A stretch of 64,000 bases of DNA. Source: Eriocheir sinensis. Taxonomy: Eukaryota > Arthropoda > Malacostraca > Decapoda > Varunidae. The stretch spans positions 1,148,678 through 1,212,677 of the forward strand of contig NC_066518.1 of assembly GCF_024679095.1 (NCBI RefSeq), in the 5' to 3' direction. The notes below the pieces were generated by a model that saw only the letters and a list, made by a program, of their open reading frames with translations, was not told the DNA's origin and made no database searches. Made by a program: the position numbers and the translations under genes. Below, piece after piece: positions 12,796 to 24,100 of this stretch; position 1 is the stretch's first letter; each line of letters opens with the position of its first letter.

Positions 12796-13522
12796 CCTAC
12801 GGCATCCATTTCCATTGGCCATTCTCTCTCTCCTTTCTGTATCTCCTCGCATAGGTAGAGAGGAGAGTTCGCCGAAGGCTAATATTAACGGACCTTGAGT
12901 TTTCCTTCACGTGGCCTCGGCTCTATGAAGGAGCTGCATCAAGACACGAAAAAAAATGGAAGATGGAAAGAAAAAAATCAACCCCCTCCCCGCCACCCCC
13001 ACACAGACAAACACACAAGGAAAAATACCAAATAGTTTTTCCTCTCCATGTCTAGACCAAAAGAGTCGACGTTTGAAGGAAGCAACCACCGTCTACCTAC
13101 TCAACTCCTTCAGCTGTTTATTTTTTGTCTTCATATTTCTCCCTTTTCTTATCGAGGCTGCCGACACTGTGCTGCTTCTCTTTCCTCCTCTGGCTCTTTC
13201 TCCTCTTCCTCTTCCTCTTTATCCTCCTCCTCCTTTCAATCAGCCTCGCCCTAAAAGGGATACAATAACAATAACAATAGTAATGCAGCATCAATAATCA
13301 ATACAGGAATGAATACACAAATGACCCAGGCTCCCTCTCCCCTGCGGACTGGAGGATTCGGTTCGTCCCACGCACACACTCGGCTCTGTTCAAACGTAAA
13401 GGGTGCATTCGGCCCTACACTGATCGTTCGGCTCGTGTTGTCCCTCTTCCAGGTATCATTAATTCACCCGTCCAGGTGGTATGTGTTTCATTTCATCTAT
13501 ACCCTGATCCACCGATACACTC
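12796..13522. other. No gene seen; C/T-rich segment
   Basis: 13140-13250 is rich in TCCTCCTC. Open frames there are low-complexity. Confidence 0.4.
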
Positions 13523-14110
13523 ACACGGGAAAAAAAATTAGCATTGTTTTTGTGGCATCCTTCCAATCTCCCTTCCTCATGTCTTGTCCTATGGCCCCTC
13601 AGCTTGCCTCTAACATTCACGTAAGCCAAACCTGAACTATTTTTGCTCTGGGAGGGCAGCATGAGCCAATGCAAGATGGCGCCACTAAAAACACTCGCCT
13701 GCGCCAGAACGGGCTGGGCTGACCATCAGGACCCACCGGAATGAAGCCTTGGACCGACCATCAGGATCCACCGGGAAGAAGCCTACCGGCGCAATAGGCA
13801 GCAATGTAAAAAAAAAAAAAAAAAAAAACCTTTCTAATGGCTTTTCCATATGTCCATGAGTTCACACGGGAAAAATTCAGCCTTGTTTTTGTGGTATCCT
13901 TCCAATCTCCCCTCCTCATGTCTTGTCCTATGGCCTTTCAGCTTGCCCTCCTCTCTCCAACATTCACATAAGCCAAACCTGAATTATTTTTGTAGTATCT
14001 TTCCAACCTCCCCTTCTTATGGCTTTTCCGTATGTCCATGAGTTCGCCCCCTCCTCTCATACATTCACATTGGACAAAATATGCATTGCTTTTAGTGTGT
14101 TTTCCCAGCC
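13523..14110. repeat. Tandem repeat of about 150 bp, interrupted by a SINE
   Basis: Units contain CACACGGGAAAAA, GTTTTTGTGGYATCCTTCCA, ATGTCTTGTCCTATGGC and CCAAACCTGAAYTATTTTTG. They occur at 13523-13642, 13845-13990 and in part 13991-14110. A family A SINE at 13651-13828 splits the first two. Confidence 0.7.
13651..13828 (+). mobile_element. SINE family A, copy 2 (5' truncated), splitting a tandem repeat
   Basis: The copy begins at GGAGGGCAGCATGAGCC and contains CAAGATGGCGCC and CACTCGCCTGCGCC. A GACCATCAGGA block occurs twice. It ends in GCAATGT and A21 at 13808-13828. It interrupts a tandem repeat of CTT-rich units at 13523-14110. The tRNA-like head is missing. Confidence 0.75.
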
Positions 14111-15515
14111 TCCTCGTCTATATATATATATGTCTTCTTTATCATATTCCTTATGCATTTCTCTTCCCCCACATTTGGCTTCTTGTGTCCGCCTTTACCC
14201 TCCCCCCTCCCCCCCACCCCCAATTAGTCTGCCTCCCCGCCCACCTCTCTCCATGGCCTTATTAGAAGAAAACCTGCATTCGTTTTGCAGCATCCTTTCA
14301 GCTTCCTACCCTTATGTGTCGTGCCCTTCGTGATTCATCTCACCACCTCTGCCAGATTATCGTACTCAGAGCAGCGTATTTACCGGTTTCTGGCCCATAA
14401 TTATTGCCAAAAAGCACCAATAATTAACCACTCAAACGATAACCATATATGAAGGCAGTTATTTGGGTGATGAAAGCCGTTTTGGGGTCGGAAATCGGCA
14501 AACATAAGAGGCAGAGTACGACAACCTGGCAACGTTGCATGATCATCTCACATACTCTTCCCCTCACACTTGGCTCTCTGTTCATCTCTGATCCTCACCA
14601 CCTGTTTGTTTCCCCTTCCGCAGATTTCCGATCTTTCTACGGTTATGTGCACACCAACACTTGATTTTGTAAACGTCGTGTTAGTACTCATTAACATTTA
14701 TGTGGCTAGTTTGACTTTCTAGCTCCATTTTTGGGAAGGAGTTAATTACAAGTATTAAGTCGACATATTGCAAACTCATTCGTAAAAAGCGATATATGAT
14801 AATCAATAAAACCAACTAACCACGCCTTGAAAAACGAATCAAAAACGACAAATCAACAACATTATTGTTGGCGAAGACTGTAATACGACGTCTAATAAAC
14901 CAGGCGCAAGTGAAGACGCTCGGCTGTAGCCCAAAAATAACCATTAGGATTTTCTGTATTTCTGATTCCCACAAAGTCATCCATGCAACATTAATCAAAC
15001 CTAATCTAACCTTATCTAGCATAACTTGATGCGTTCAAGAGTGCATAGGGCCTCGGAAAGTCTAGAACCCGCACTGGTGCTGATGAACATATACTGAAAA
15101 TCAAGACAAAGCAGCTTCCTCAAGATGAATACGCTTATACAATCTCACTGCCACACACACTTTTCCTAACCCCACTGTTGTCACCGGGTGTGGGACAAAA
15201 CCTATTGATGAACACACACTTAAGAAGAGTCGAATTACCATGAAAATATTGATACACTAATACCCACCGCCGTACCCATCCATAATCTACCTCCACCTTC
15301 ACCAACGTTAGTCCCACCCACCCAACACCCCGTCCGCTTTGCTTGCCTTCCTCCCCACCCATAAACTTCCCCGCCCACGAGCCTCAAGCCTTTACGCCCA
15401 CCACTCCCCAGCCCGCAAGTCTCCTTCAAGAAAAGTAAAGAGCCAAACTGGGTTCTTTTTCAAGCTTAAACTCTCCCTTTCGTCTAGGAAATTTACTTTA
15501 TAGGCAACATCAATC
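14111..15515. other. No feature seen
   Basis: Unique sequence; 14190-14240 is C-rich and 15170-15420 is C/A-rich. No convincing exon. Confidence 0.4.
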
Positions 15516-15760
<245 letters not shown>

Positions 15761-15813
15761 CAGGCCCTGAAAATTGCTGTCAATTGTAATACAACACGTG
15801 TTTCCAAACATCC

Positions 15814-16090
15814 GTGATTCCAGCACTCCAAATAGCCCTTTTAGCTCTTTTAAAGTATTTGTGTTCTTCGAATATTCCGTCTCTGTGCGAGTCCCTGAAA
15901 GCCACTTACAAAGGAATCAACCAACAGCAGAGGCAAAACGTCAAAGCTATGCACCTACTCGTGTTATTGAAGAGGAACAGGTTAACAGACGCCATGAAAC
16001 AATTATTCACGGATATAATAAGTCTGCGCTGAGTTTTGCTGCACCTCTGAGACTGATCGGACTACTACCTTATGATCTGTGGAATAAATG
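15814..16090 (+). pseudogene. Possible coding relic of unknown family
   Basis: Two overlapping frames have complex composition: SLKATYKGINQQQRQNVKAM (15814-16032) and EEEQVNRRHETIIHGYNKSA (15774-16091). The first resembles ordinary protein rather than repeat translation. No domain was recognised; it may be a decayed transposon segment or chance. Confidence 0.2.
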
Positions 16091-16427
16091 AAGTTGTGCC
16101 ACTCTTAAACATACAATTCAAAAGTACTCAGTTCAGCATATTAATTGCCTGATATTTTTTGTGTTTGTGTGTGTGTCAAGCGGAATGACAGTAGAAACTT
16201 TTTAGAATTACATGTTCAGCAAACCTATTCGATGGTAAAGTTCTAAAATTCCTACAGTGTTTTCCAGTTTTTATTGGGATTCTTATCAACTATATTTTTC
16301 CCTGTACTTTAAAACGAAAGAGGGGCAGCCAGGCGCGTCAGAGCAGCATTCATTTGTTTCAACTCCTCTCCAATATTAATAACTTATTTTTACTCTGCGA
16401 TGCAAATGGAATGTTTCAAATTGTATG

Positions 16428-16432
<5 letters not shown>

Positions 16433-16496
<64 letters not shown>

Positions 16497-16535
16497 TAAA
16501 TATAGATAGATAGATATATAGAGAGAGAGCTATAA
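16433..16535. repeat. (CT)n then (AC/TAGA) repeat
   Basis: (CT)n at 16433-16489, then CACACATA and TAGATAGATAGATA to about 16520. Confidence 0.9.
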
Positions 16536-16555
16536 TAGATAACGTGTGTGTGTAT

Positions 16556-16822
16556 ACTACTGATCGTGGCCTCCGTGCTAATCTTTGTCACACTGGCTCT
16601 TACGTCTGTAGTGGGTAATTAACCCATCACCCCATGACACAGGGCTGGTGTGACATCCTAGTTACCACAGTTTACCTTCCCCAGATTCCCCAGGTACCCA
16701 TTTATCGACCAACCAGAAATAGGAGAATGAACAGCTGGGTGGACTGTGCGCCGAGTCCCCGGGTTTGGATTTGAATCTAGGCCTGCGGATTCGTAGCTAC
16801 TCGTGCTAACCACCGCACCATG
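16556..16822 (-). mobile_element. tRNA-derived SINE family C
   Basis: On the minus strand GGTGCGGTGGTTAGCACGAG gives an A box at 16800-16813, and GATTCAAATCC at 16767-16777 gives a B box. The tRNA-unrelated body follows (CCTATTTCTGGTTGGTCGAT, GGGTGATGGGTTAATTACCC). The A-to-B spacing is a little short. The 3' part resembles a decayed stretch at 9485-9550. Confidence 0.65.
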
Positions 16823-18227
16823 AAAGATAATTATTATAATGAATAAAGAAAAATTCGACTCATATTCAGTTAGGCAACTTTCCACTGCCTAACCTACTCG
16901 CCCCTCACTTGGTTGTTTATTCCCTTACACGCATCTAATCACTCCAGTCGCATAATAAACCATTTACAGTTCCGGGGGGCGGGTCGAAGTTTCCAAGAGA
17001 CTACAGATAACGCAGATCGACCGCCAGAAATACGACGATGTTGGGAGGCAGAAAAGGTGGCATGAAAAGAAAGGGGAAGGGGGGCAGGGAGAGGGAGGCC
17101 AGACACGGGGAACGGGAAGAGGGGGGAGGGAGAAGCAGACAAACGGGCTTGGATAAGATACATTGCCCCCACCCCACCCCGACCCGCCCACCCGCGCTGC
17201 AAGTGAGTTTGGCGCCAATACATTTCTGTGATGTGTGAACTCTCCGTCTCGGAAAGCACCGTGTTGAGCCTTTGATTTCTCTTTATTTTATCCTCGTTTT
17301 ATTCATCCGTCTTCGGGCTGATTTCTTTTTCTTTCCTGAATCCGCGAATCACCACGTCTCCTATAGCTAATCCTCTGGGCCACATATCCTCTTCCGTATT
17401 AAAAATGTCTTTTCTTACGATTTTCTCCCCGCCTCTTAGGGAAAATATACTTTAAAAGACGAATTGGCGAGAATATCGGAGGCCGCGACAAAGAGCCTCC
17501 TCAGCTCACAAGGAGACACACGCGGGATAAAAAAATTAAAAAAAACTCACACCAAGGAAACTTATTTACCAGCGTCCCTCCTGCCGCCATCCATCACGTA
17601 ACAGCTGTTGAAACACTGCCACGGCTCCTGAAGTTCGCCTCCTGCCCCTTCCCCCTGCACCGTGATCTCTTCCGTCCCGTCCCTTCCCTTACCCACCCTC
17701 TACGAAACTTTCCTCAACACCACCCCCGCTCCCTTCCCACCACCCAACAAGTTCTTCCATCCTGTCACATCCCTCTCCCAACCTTCCCACTATCCCACGA
17801 TTTCTTCCATCCCAGGGTCAGATTCCAAAGGCGGCCTATTGTGTTGTAATAAATTGTCTCAATATGTGAGCTATTTACTAATACTTTATTCATCATGCAG
17901 AGATAAAGATATGAGATGGTATGGTACCCTTTTCTCGGATATGTTGCAATAACCATTAGTAATTCAGAGCAACATTATTTTGGGGTAGGCTAATTGTGGA
18001 GGATCACGCTCCGCATCCAATAGACTATTTCGCCCCCGTATTATAGTTTGGGTACGGAATGCATATACCTAATGATAACAATATGGTGCAACTATACGAA
18101 ACTAAAGAAAAGGCAATTAACATACCGTGTTGGGTTGTAATCTAATATGTAGGCTACTGGAAAATAATCTACCTGCCTTGTTGAAACTATTTACAATCTA
18201 ACAAAACCTCACCAATAAACTAACGGA
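16823..18227. other. No gene seen
   Basis: 17040-17140 is G-rich and 17640-17820 C/T-rich. No exon or known repeat was identified. 18130-18227 has half-units resembling the adjacent satellite. Confidence 0.4.
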
Positions 18228-19036
18228 TCGTAGTCCAATGTGTGTTGGATGGTAGCCTACTGGGTGTTGGATTGTAGTCTAATGTGTGTGTTTTTGTTCC
18301 CCTACTGCATGTTGGATTGTAGTCTAATTTGTGTTGGATGGTAGGCTTTTTTTTATTGGTAGCCTACTGTGTGTTGGATTGTAGTCTAATGTGTGTTGGA
18401 TGGTAGCCTACTGTGTATTGGATTGTAGTCTAATGTGTGTTGGATGGTAGCCTACTGCGTGTTGGATTGTAGTCTAATGTGTGTTGGATGGTAGCCTACT
18501 GTGTGTTGGATTGTAGTCTAATGTGTGTTGGATGGTAGCCTACTGTGTGTTGGATTGTAGTCTAATGTGTGTTGGATGGTAGCCTACTGTGTGTTGGATT
18601 GTAGTATAATGTGTGTTGCATGGTAGCCTACTGTGTGTTGGATTGTAGTCTAATGTGTGTTGGATGGTAGCCTACTGTGTGTTGGATTGTAGTCTAATGT
18701 GTGTTGGATGGTAGCCTACTGTGTATTGGATTGTAGTCTAATGTGTGTTGGATGGTAGCCAACTGCGTGTTGGATTGTAGTATAATGTGTGTTGGATGGT
18801 AGCCTACTGTGTGTTGGATTGTAGTCTAATGTGTGTTGGATGGTAGCCTACTGTGTGTTGGATTGTAGTATAATGTGTGTTGGATGGTAGCCTACTGTGT
18901 GTTGGATTGTAGTCTAATGTGTGTTGGATGGTAGCCTAATGTGTGTTGGATTGTAGTCTAATGTGTGTTGGATGGTAGCCTACTGTGTGTTGGACTGTAG
19001 TCTAACGTGTGTTGGATGGACTAGATACTGCGTGTT
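18228..19036. repeat. 44-bp satellite built from two diverged 22-bp halves
   Basis: Half A is TGTGTGTTGGATTGTAGTCT plus AA, and half B is TGTGTGTTGGATGGTAGCCT plus AC. They alternate strictly, with TTGGATTG recurring every 44 bp (for example 18506 and 18550), giving about 18 dimers. The first units are degenerate and interrupted by T runs. The array resumes for about 25 bp at 20800-20834 after two element insertions. Confidence 0.9.
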
Positions 19037-19931
19037 CTTCTTCTTCTAATGATTTACCCCCTAAATAGGGGGAACGGGCCTTTGTCTTGCGACGGCCCGT
19101 CGCAGGGGGGAACCCGCCGTTGGCGTGCGGCGGGTGTAGGGACACCTCCGCCGCCGCCACAGCCACGGGTAATAGCCGGCGAGCAGCGACGAAGGCACGA
19201 GCTCTCTGGGCAGGCGCCCAGCAGACACTAGGGGTGGGCAGGTACCGGTACCAGTACCGGTACTAACGGTACCAGCTAAACGGTACGGTATCGGTACCAG
19301 ATTGCTCGGTACGGTACCAGTTGCTCGGATTTATTTATTGGATTTATTGATAATTCTTCATGTCCGATTTTTTTTTAGGTTGCTAATAAATATTGTTATT
19401 GTTATTAGACTATGATCGAGTACATCCATAATAACTATACATGCTATTTTTTTATCGAAAAAATAAATATTCACTTCATTCAGAGAGAGGCACCGGTACC
19501 AGGTACCGGTACCTGGTATCGGTACCTGGTACCGCGAAGCCTCATGATCACTTGGGTTCCGGGAAGTTTTTATGCTCACTTGGCACTGCGCATTGCCGCT
19601 AGTACCGGTACCGTTTGGATCTTAGTGACGCTCGGCGCTCGCCCGCCTCCATGTAGTATGGGCCCTGTGTGTAGACGCTGAGTCACTGCCCCGCTGACCG
19701 TCTCCCCAAGTTCCCACCATTTTGTCCTACTTTCCGTTTCCATCACAGCTCCCGTTTCCATTATTTTATTATTTTATTTATTTATTGGAGTTACTGGATA
19801 ATTCTTCATGTCCGATTCTTTTTCTTTTTTAGGTTGCTAATAAATATTGTTATTGTTATTAGACTATGATCGAGTACATCCATAATAACTATACATGCTA
19901 TTTTTTATATCGAAAAAATAAATATTCACTT

Positions 19932-19997
<66 letters not shown>

Positions 19998-20458
19998 CAT
20001 AGATTTACAAAAAATCAGACCACACAGACCCCATGGTCCAGACTAGGTGGTCTGTCCTTAAACCTAAGTGATTTTACATTAATCAGAAGGCTCCTAAACG
20101 TTGCATTTCTACTCTAGTTGATATTAAGTTGAAGGAGAGAGAGAGAGTTTTCTTTACAGGAAATTTATTTGGGAATTTCATCAGAAGTCATTAAGAAAAA
20201 AAAACTCCATCGGGTACCGGTACCGGTACCGGTACAAACGGTACTTGAGTTTCGGTACCGGTACTATCGGTACTCAAATTAACGGTACTTGCCCATCCCT
20301 AGCAGACCGGGTACTCGTGCGAGCAGCCGACCGGTCGACTTGATCGCGGAGGGGTGGCCCAAAGCGAGGATGACCCCACGGGTCCACCGTCCACCTCGCC
20401 TCCGTAGGGCCGTAGGGCCACCCGGCTGCTCGCCCGAGGAGTGCTGGCGTTCCACTGT
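19037..20458. mobile_element. GC-rich 335-bp element, copy 1, split by the hAT-like element
   Basis: The two halves, 19037-19228 and 20302-20458, match copy 2 closely: AGGGGGAACGGGCC, GACGGCCCGTCGCAGGGG, CCGCCGCCGCCACAGCCACG, GGGCAGGCGCCCAGCAGAC. It is bounded by ACTGCGTGTT at 19027-19036 and 20459-20468. If read on the minus strand it ends in a (GAA)n tail, so it may be a SINE or a LINE 3' end. Family unknown. Confidence 0.7.
19229..20301. mobile_element. hAT-like non-autonomous DNA transposon
   Basis: The ends are inverted: TAGGGGTGGGCAGGTACCG on the left, and TAGGGATGGGCAAGTACCG as the reverse complement of the right, 17 of 19 identical. Flanking 8-mers GCAGACAC (19221-19228) and GCAGACCG (20302-20309) fit an imperfect hAT target duplication. 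Both subterminal regions are packed with GGTACC/ACCGGT palindromes. Inside, a block of about 165 bp is duplicated (about 19330-19490 and 19765-19940), the second copy ending in an expanded (GA)n. No transposase is encoded. Confidence 0.8.
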
Positions 20459-20468
20459 ACTGCGTGTT

Positions 20469-20799
20469 CTTCTTCTTCTTTTAGGGTTTACCCCCTTAAA
20501 AAGGGGGAACGGGCCTTTGTCTATGCGACGGCCCGTCGCAGGGGGGAACCTGCCGCTGGCGTGCAGGAAAGCTTCCGCCGCCGCCACAGCCACGGGTAAA
20601 AGCCGGCGAGCAGCGACGGAGGCACGGGCTCTCTGGGCAGGCGCCCAGCAGACACCCGTAGCGGTACTCGTGCGAGCAGCCGACCGGTCGACTTGACCAC
20701 GGAGGGGTGGCCCTAAGCGAGGACGACTCCACGGGTCCACCTCGCCTCCGTAGAAGGGCCACCCGGCTGCTCGCCCGAGGAGTGCTGGCGTTCCACTGC
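20469..20799. mobile_element. GC-rich 335-bp element, copy 2
   Basis: This intact copy is bounded by the 10-mer ACTGCGTGTT at 20459-20468 and 20800-20809, a sequence that belongs to the surrounding satellite. That fits target-site duplication. It begins (CTT)n TTTAGGGTTTACCCCC and ends GAGGAGTGCTGGCGTTCCA. Copies 1 and 2 lie head to tail and share the middle 10-mer. Confidence 0.7.
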
Positions 20800-20834
20800 A
20801 CTGCGTGTTGGATGGTAGTCTACTATATACACAC

Positions 20835-21599
20835 AAGTAAACTAGAGAAGTAAAGCAATATAAGAGGCCTTGGTAAGGGAATTATTATCAAGGGAGTATA
20901 ATAGCAAACGGGCATTTAGGAATTCTCCATACTACGTTTTAATAGTTCACTTCATCACTGTGTGCACTGTGCAAGGAAGAAAAGGACCAATATTTGAATG
21001 TAAAACGTAAGCACTGTGTCGCAATGTTCTGCGTCAGGGTGTATGACACTGAACGTCCTGTCTGTAATGTCCTACACCCTTCCTTAAATTCCATGGAGGT
21101 AGAGGTTAACATATCCTTCACTAAACGTATCACGACATTTTACCTTGATGTAGGTGGTGTGTTTACCGGTGGAACGGTCACTGTGGGGGGAGGACTCGGG
21201 AGGTGTTGCGTGTTGCTGTGCAGACGAAAAACGCGGGAAGTCCGGCCCAGCGTTGCCAACTCTCAGTTACTACTTGTCGCAAAATGTCGCTGAAAGTCGC
21301 TAATATCATGAGGAAATTCTCCGAAAGGATAGCTTAATGATTGATGATGATTGATAACTTATTGTTGCAGGTAAACAACAAGGGTGAAGGGAGGAACATG
21401 CCATCCCAATCCCCAGGCAGGACAGTGTGTGATTATACTTAACAAAAATCCTAGTTTTGATTAGAAAAGCAATATTACTTCGTCAGAAATTGCTGTCTGC
21501 TTGTTAAGAGCATACAAATATTTATCATGCAATATGCCTTTGTACAGTGACATCTCAAGTAATGGACAGCTTAGCCTACTCTTTTGATTCTGCGGCGCC
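20835..21599. other. No feature seen
   Basis: An open frame at 20994-21293 (CVRVYDTERPVCNVLHPSLN) is not low-complexity but has no recognised family. Confidence 0.3.
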
Positions 21600-22110
21600 C
21601 TTGTCATTAAAGGGAGTTGTGTTTAAAAGGAGATGTGTTTAAAAAGAGTTGTACGTGTTACAAGGGAGATGTGTTTAAAAAGAGTTGTACGTGTTACAAG
21701 GGAGATGTGTTTAGAGGGAATTGTATTTCAAGGGAGTTGTGTTTCAAGGGAGCAGTATTTAAAAGGAGTTGTGTTTAAAGGGAGATGTGTTTAAAAAGAG
21801 TTGTGTTACAAGGGAGATGTGTTTAAAGGGAATTGTATTTCAAGGGAGTTGTGTTTCAAGGGAGTTGTGTTTCAAGGGAGTTGTGTTTAAAGGGAATTGT
21901 ATTTAAAGTGAGTTGTTTAACGGGAGTTGTGTTTAAAGGGAACTGCGTTTAAGGGGAGTTGTGTTTAAAGGGAGTTGTATTACAAGGGAGATGTGTTTAA
22001 TGGGAGTTGTGTTTAAAGGGAATTGTGTTTAAAAGCTAGGGAGTTATGTTTAAGGGAGTTATGTTTAAAGGGAGTTGTGTTTAAAGGGAATTGTGTTTAC
22101 TGTTCATATA
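21600..22110. repeat. 16-bp minisatellite (GGGAGTTGTGTTTMAA)
   Basis: About 30 variant units of GGGAGTTGTGTTTAAA/CAA run in tandem, with sub-blocks such as AAAAAGAGTTGTACGTGTTA that repeat at a longer period near 21640-21690. No coding potential was seen. Confidence 0.85.
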
Positions 22111-22159
22111 TCTGTCTGCCTGTCTGTCAGTGTGTCATTCTATCTATCTGTCTGCGTCC

Positions 22160-22357
22160 GTTGCTCTGTTCTATATATTCAAAGGTTCTTGCATCCCGCG
22201 CGGTGCAGCAAAGTAAACAAAGAGGCGCCGTTGCAAAGCCGCCGCCGATCAGCTGATGACTGACCCGAGGTTCTGCATGGAGTGACGCAAGAAAGCACCC
22301 CCTTCCTTCACCCCTCCAGGCTACTACATCCTTCCTAGACACAATCAATTCCCGCAG
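22160..22357 (+). promoter_or_regulatory. Candidate untranslated first exon or promoter of the nischarin-like gene
   Basis: This stretch is GC- and CpG-richer than its flanks (CGCGCGGTGCAGC, GCGCCGTTGC, CCGCCGCCGATC) and ends in CCCGCAG|GTGAGA at 22357/22358, a near-consensus splice donor. It lies 2.8 kb upstream of exon 1, which itself starts at a splice acceptor. No long reading frame crosses it. The link is an inference from position and splice sites. Confidence 0.3.
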
Positions 22358-22984
22358 GTGAGATGATCGAATATGTGTTTTGAGGAGTGCAGAGTTTAAT
22401 AATGAACACTTAAATCGTATATGAAACATTTGCTCTTGAAATATTTTTCCCATTATGATCAATGCCCGTTTATTTCTCCTTATACAGGCAGTCTCATGCA
22501 GTGAAGAGAGTTATAAATACTAGATAATTGGCATGTGATTTAAACTACAGATGCTATGAAACTTTCCCTTCTTGATATCAGTAATAGAGGAGTGCAAGGC
22601 CTGGTACAGAGACACCTCGTAGTGCCCAATTGCTTGCTCTGAACTGTACTGCTTTAATTAAGGTTCACGAGGAAAACTAGTGTAAAAAAGTTTGTGAATA
22701 TGCAACATTTTCTTTAAGTACCACACCATTAACATTGGAAGTCTTTCAGAATGCATCCTGTTTGAAGGACACATGATCAGTGCCAGTGAGCATCAAAGTG
22801 AAAGTGACAGTTGGTGAGGGGATGCCTTAGTGTACTTTACAGATAATTTTAACCCGGTAGCTGCGGGGAACGTGTTTCTTAAAGGCTAAGCGAGAAAAAT
22901 GAGAAAAAATCATCACTTACGCAAACCGTTTCATAACATATATCAACGCATTTGTGATCAGTTTATGCATCATCTATTTTTGGG
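22358..22984. other. Possible intron sequence, nothing specific
   Basis: AT-rich; the segment around 22850 (TTTTAACCCGGTAGCTGCGG) resembles a MITE edge but no partner was found. Confidence 0.3.
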
Positions 22985-23058
22985 GGTTTATATCAAGGGA
23001 AAAATTTGGCCCATTGCTGCTACACGGTAAAGCCACAAATTTGGCCCATCGCTGCTAC
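22985..23058. repeat. Direct duplication TTTGGCCCATYGCTGCTAC
   Basis: TTTGGCCCATTGCTGCTAC at 23005 and TTTGGCCCATCGCTGCTAC at 23039 lie 34 bp apart, immediately left of the 44-bp-arm MITE. Confidence 0.6.
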
Positions 23059-23060
23059 CG

Positions 23061-23256
23061 GGGCTATTACACTGGGCAAATTTTCCGTGGATCTTCAGCC
23101 AAACTACGATTTCTGCTAGTGTGGTTCTCGCATGTTTTTTGTTATTGCTGCTGATGATGATGGTGAGTAATACCGTCGTCCTTCGGTGAAATCTGCCGTA
23201 ACTTTGGAAGTGGTTTGACTGAAGATCCATGGAAAATTTGTCCAGTGTAATAGCCC
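23061..23256. mobile_element. Short MITE with 44-bp terminal inverted repeats
   Basis: The left arm GGGCTATTACACTGGGCAAA, continuing to 23104, pairs with the right arm (reverse complement starting GGGCTATTACACTGGACAAA) with three mismatches in 44. The loop contains a CTG/ATG-rich segment. No target duplication is obvious, so the superfamily is not assigned. Confidence 0.8.
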
Positions 23257-24096
23257 TTTCAGTATACTTTACAGATAATTTTAAATATACATACAGTAAG
23301 TTTTTTGCCATCAACCTCACCTATGTCTCCTTTGAATGTTGAACCTGGTATGGTACTTTCATTTCAAAAGGTGGACTGGAAAATTTAGGGACTATGAACT
23401 TTACATTTCTTAGGCTGGCAGTGTTGGATAATGTGGAAATAAATATCAGCATCTCGCATGAGGTTAAGACTGACATTGTGTTGTATTTTATTTTTTTGCA
23501 TTGCAGTGCACTAACCAATAACTTCCAGAAAACTAAACCTACAAAATATTGATGCATAAAGTTTTTGAGCACAGTCTAGCTCATTATTTTTTGGGAATGG
23601 AGAGGTCAGGTTAGGTTATATTAGGCTTGATATAGTTAAGTCAGGTTAGGAAAGAGTTAGTTTTGATAGATTTGTTTAGTTCAGTTGCTTACGTATATAT
23701 CTGATGGGCTTCCCACTGTGCTGTTATTGTCAATGGCGTTGGAGGAGGCCATGCTAATCTCCATATTCCCCGCAATACCTATAAATACCTCCAGCCTACT
23801 TATAGTATAGACCTACCATATCATAGAGGGTTCAATGACCTTGACCTTTAAGATCTTGAAGAGAAAATATGTCGTAGTCGTTGCATAGTAGGTGCAGTTC
23901 CTCATGTCTTGTCAGAGTTTGCTAGAGGAAGCAATCTCTGAAGGAAGGAAGGAAGGAGTATATCAGTCTGAAAGGAGAAGCTTAAACATGTTTTTAATTT
24001 GGTGATATGGTACGTTTTTTGCATTGATTCTGAGTGCTCCTGGTTATGGGTAGGGTTCTATGATCCAGACTATAAAAGATGTCTCCCATAGGTCAC
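23257..24096. other. No feature seen
   Basis: AT-rich sequence with GGTTAGGTTATATTAGG near 23610, which is too degenerate to be telomeric. Confidence 0.4.
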
Positions 24097-24100
24097 TTAA

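Noticed and set aside
20279..20836. 185-codon minus-strand frame with R/A/G-rich sequence
   Set aside because: It lies across the two GC-rich 335-bp elements, and the frame is kept only by GC content.
23600..23665. GGTTAGGTTA-like sequence as possible interstitial telomere repeat
   Set aside because: Arthropod TTAGG repeats would be in tandem. Only scattered GGTTAGG occurrences are seen.
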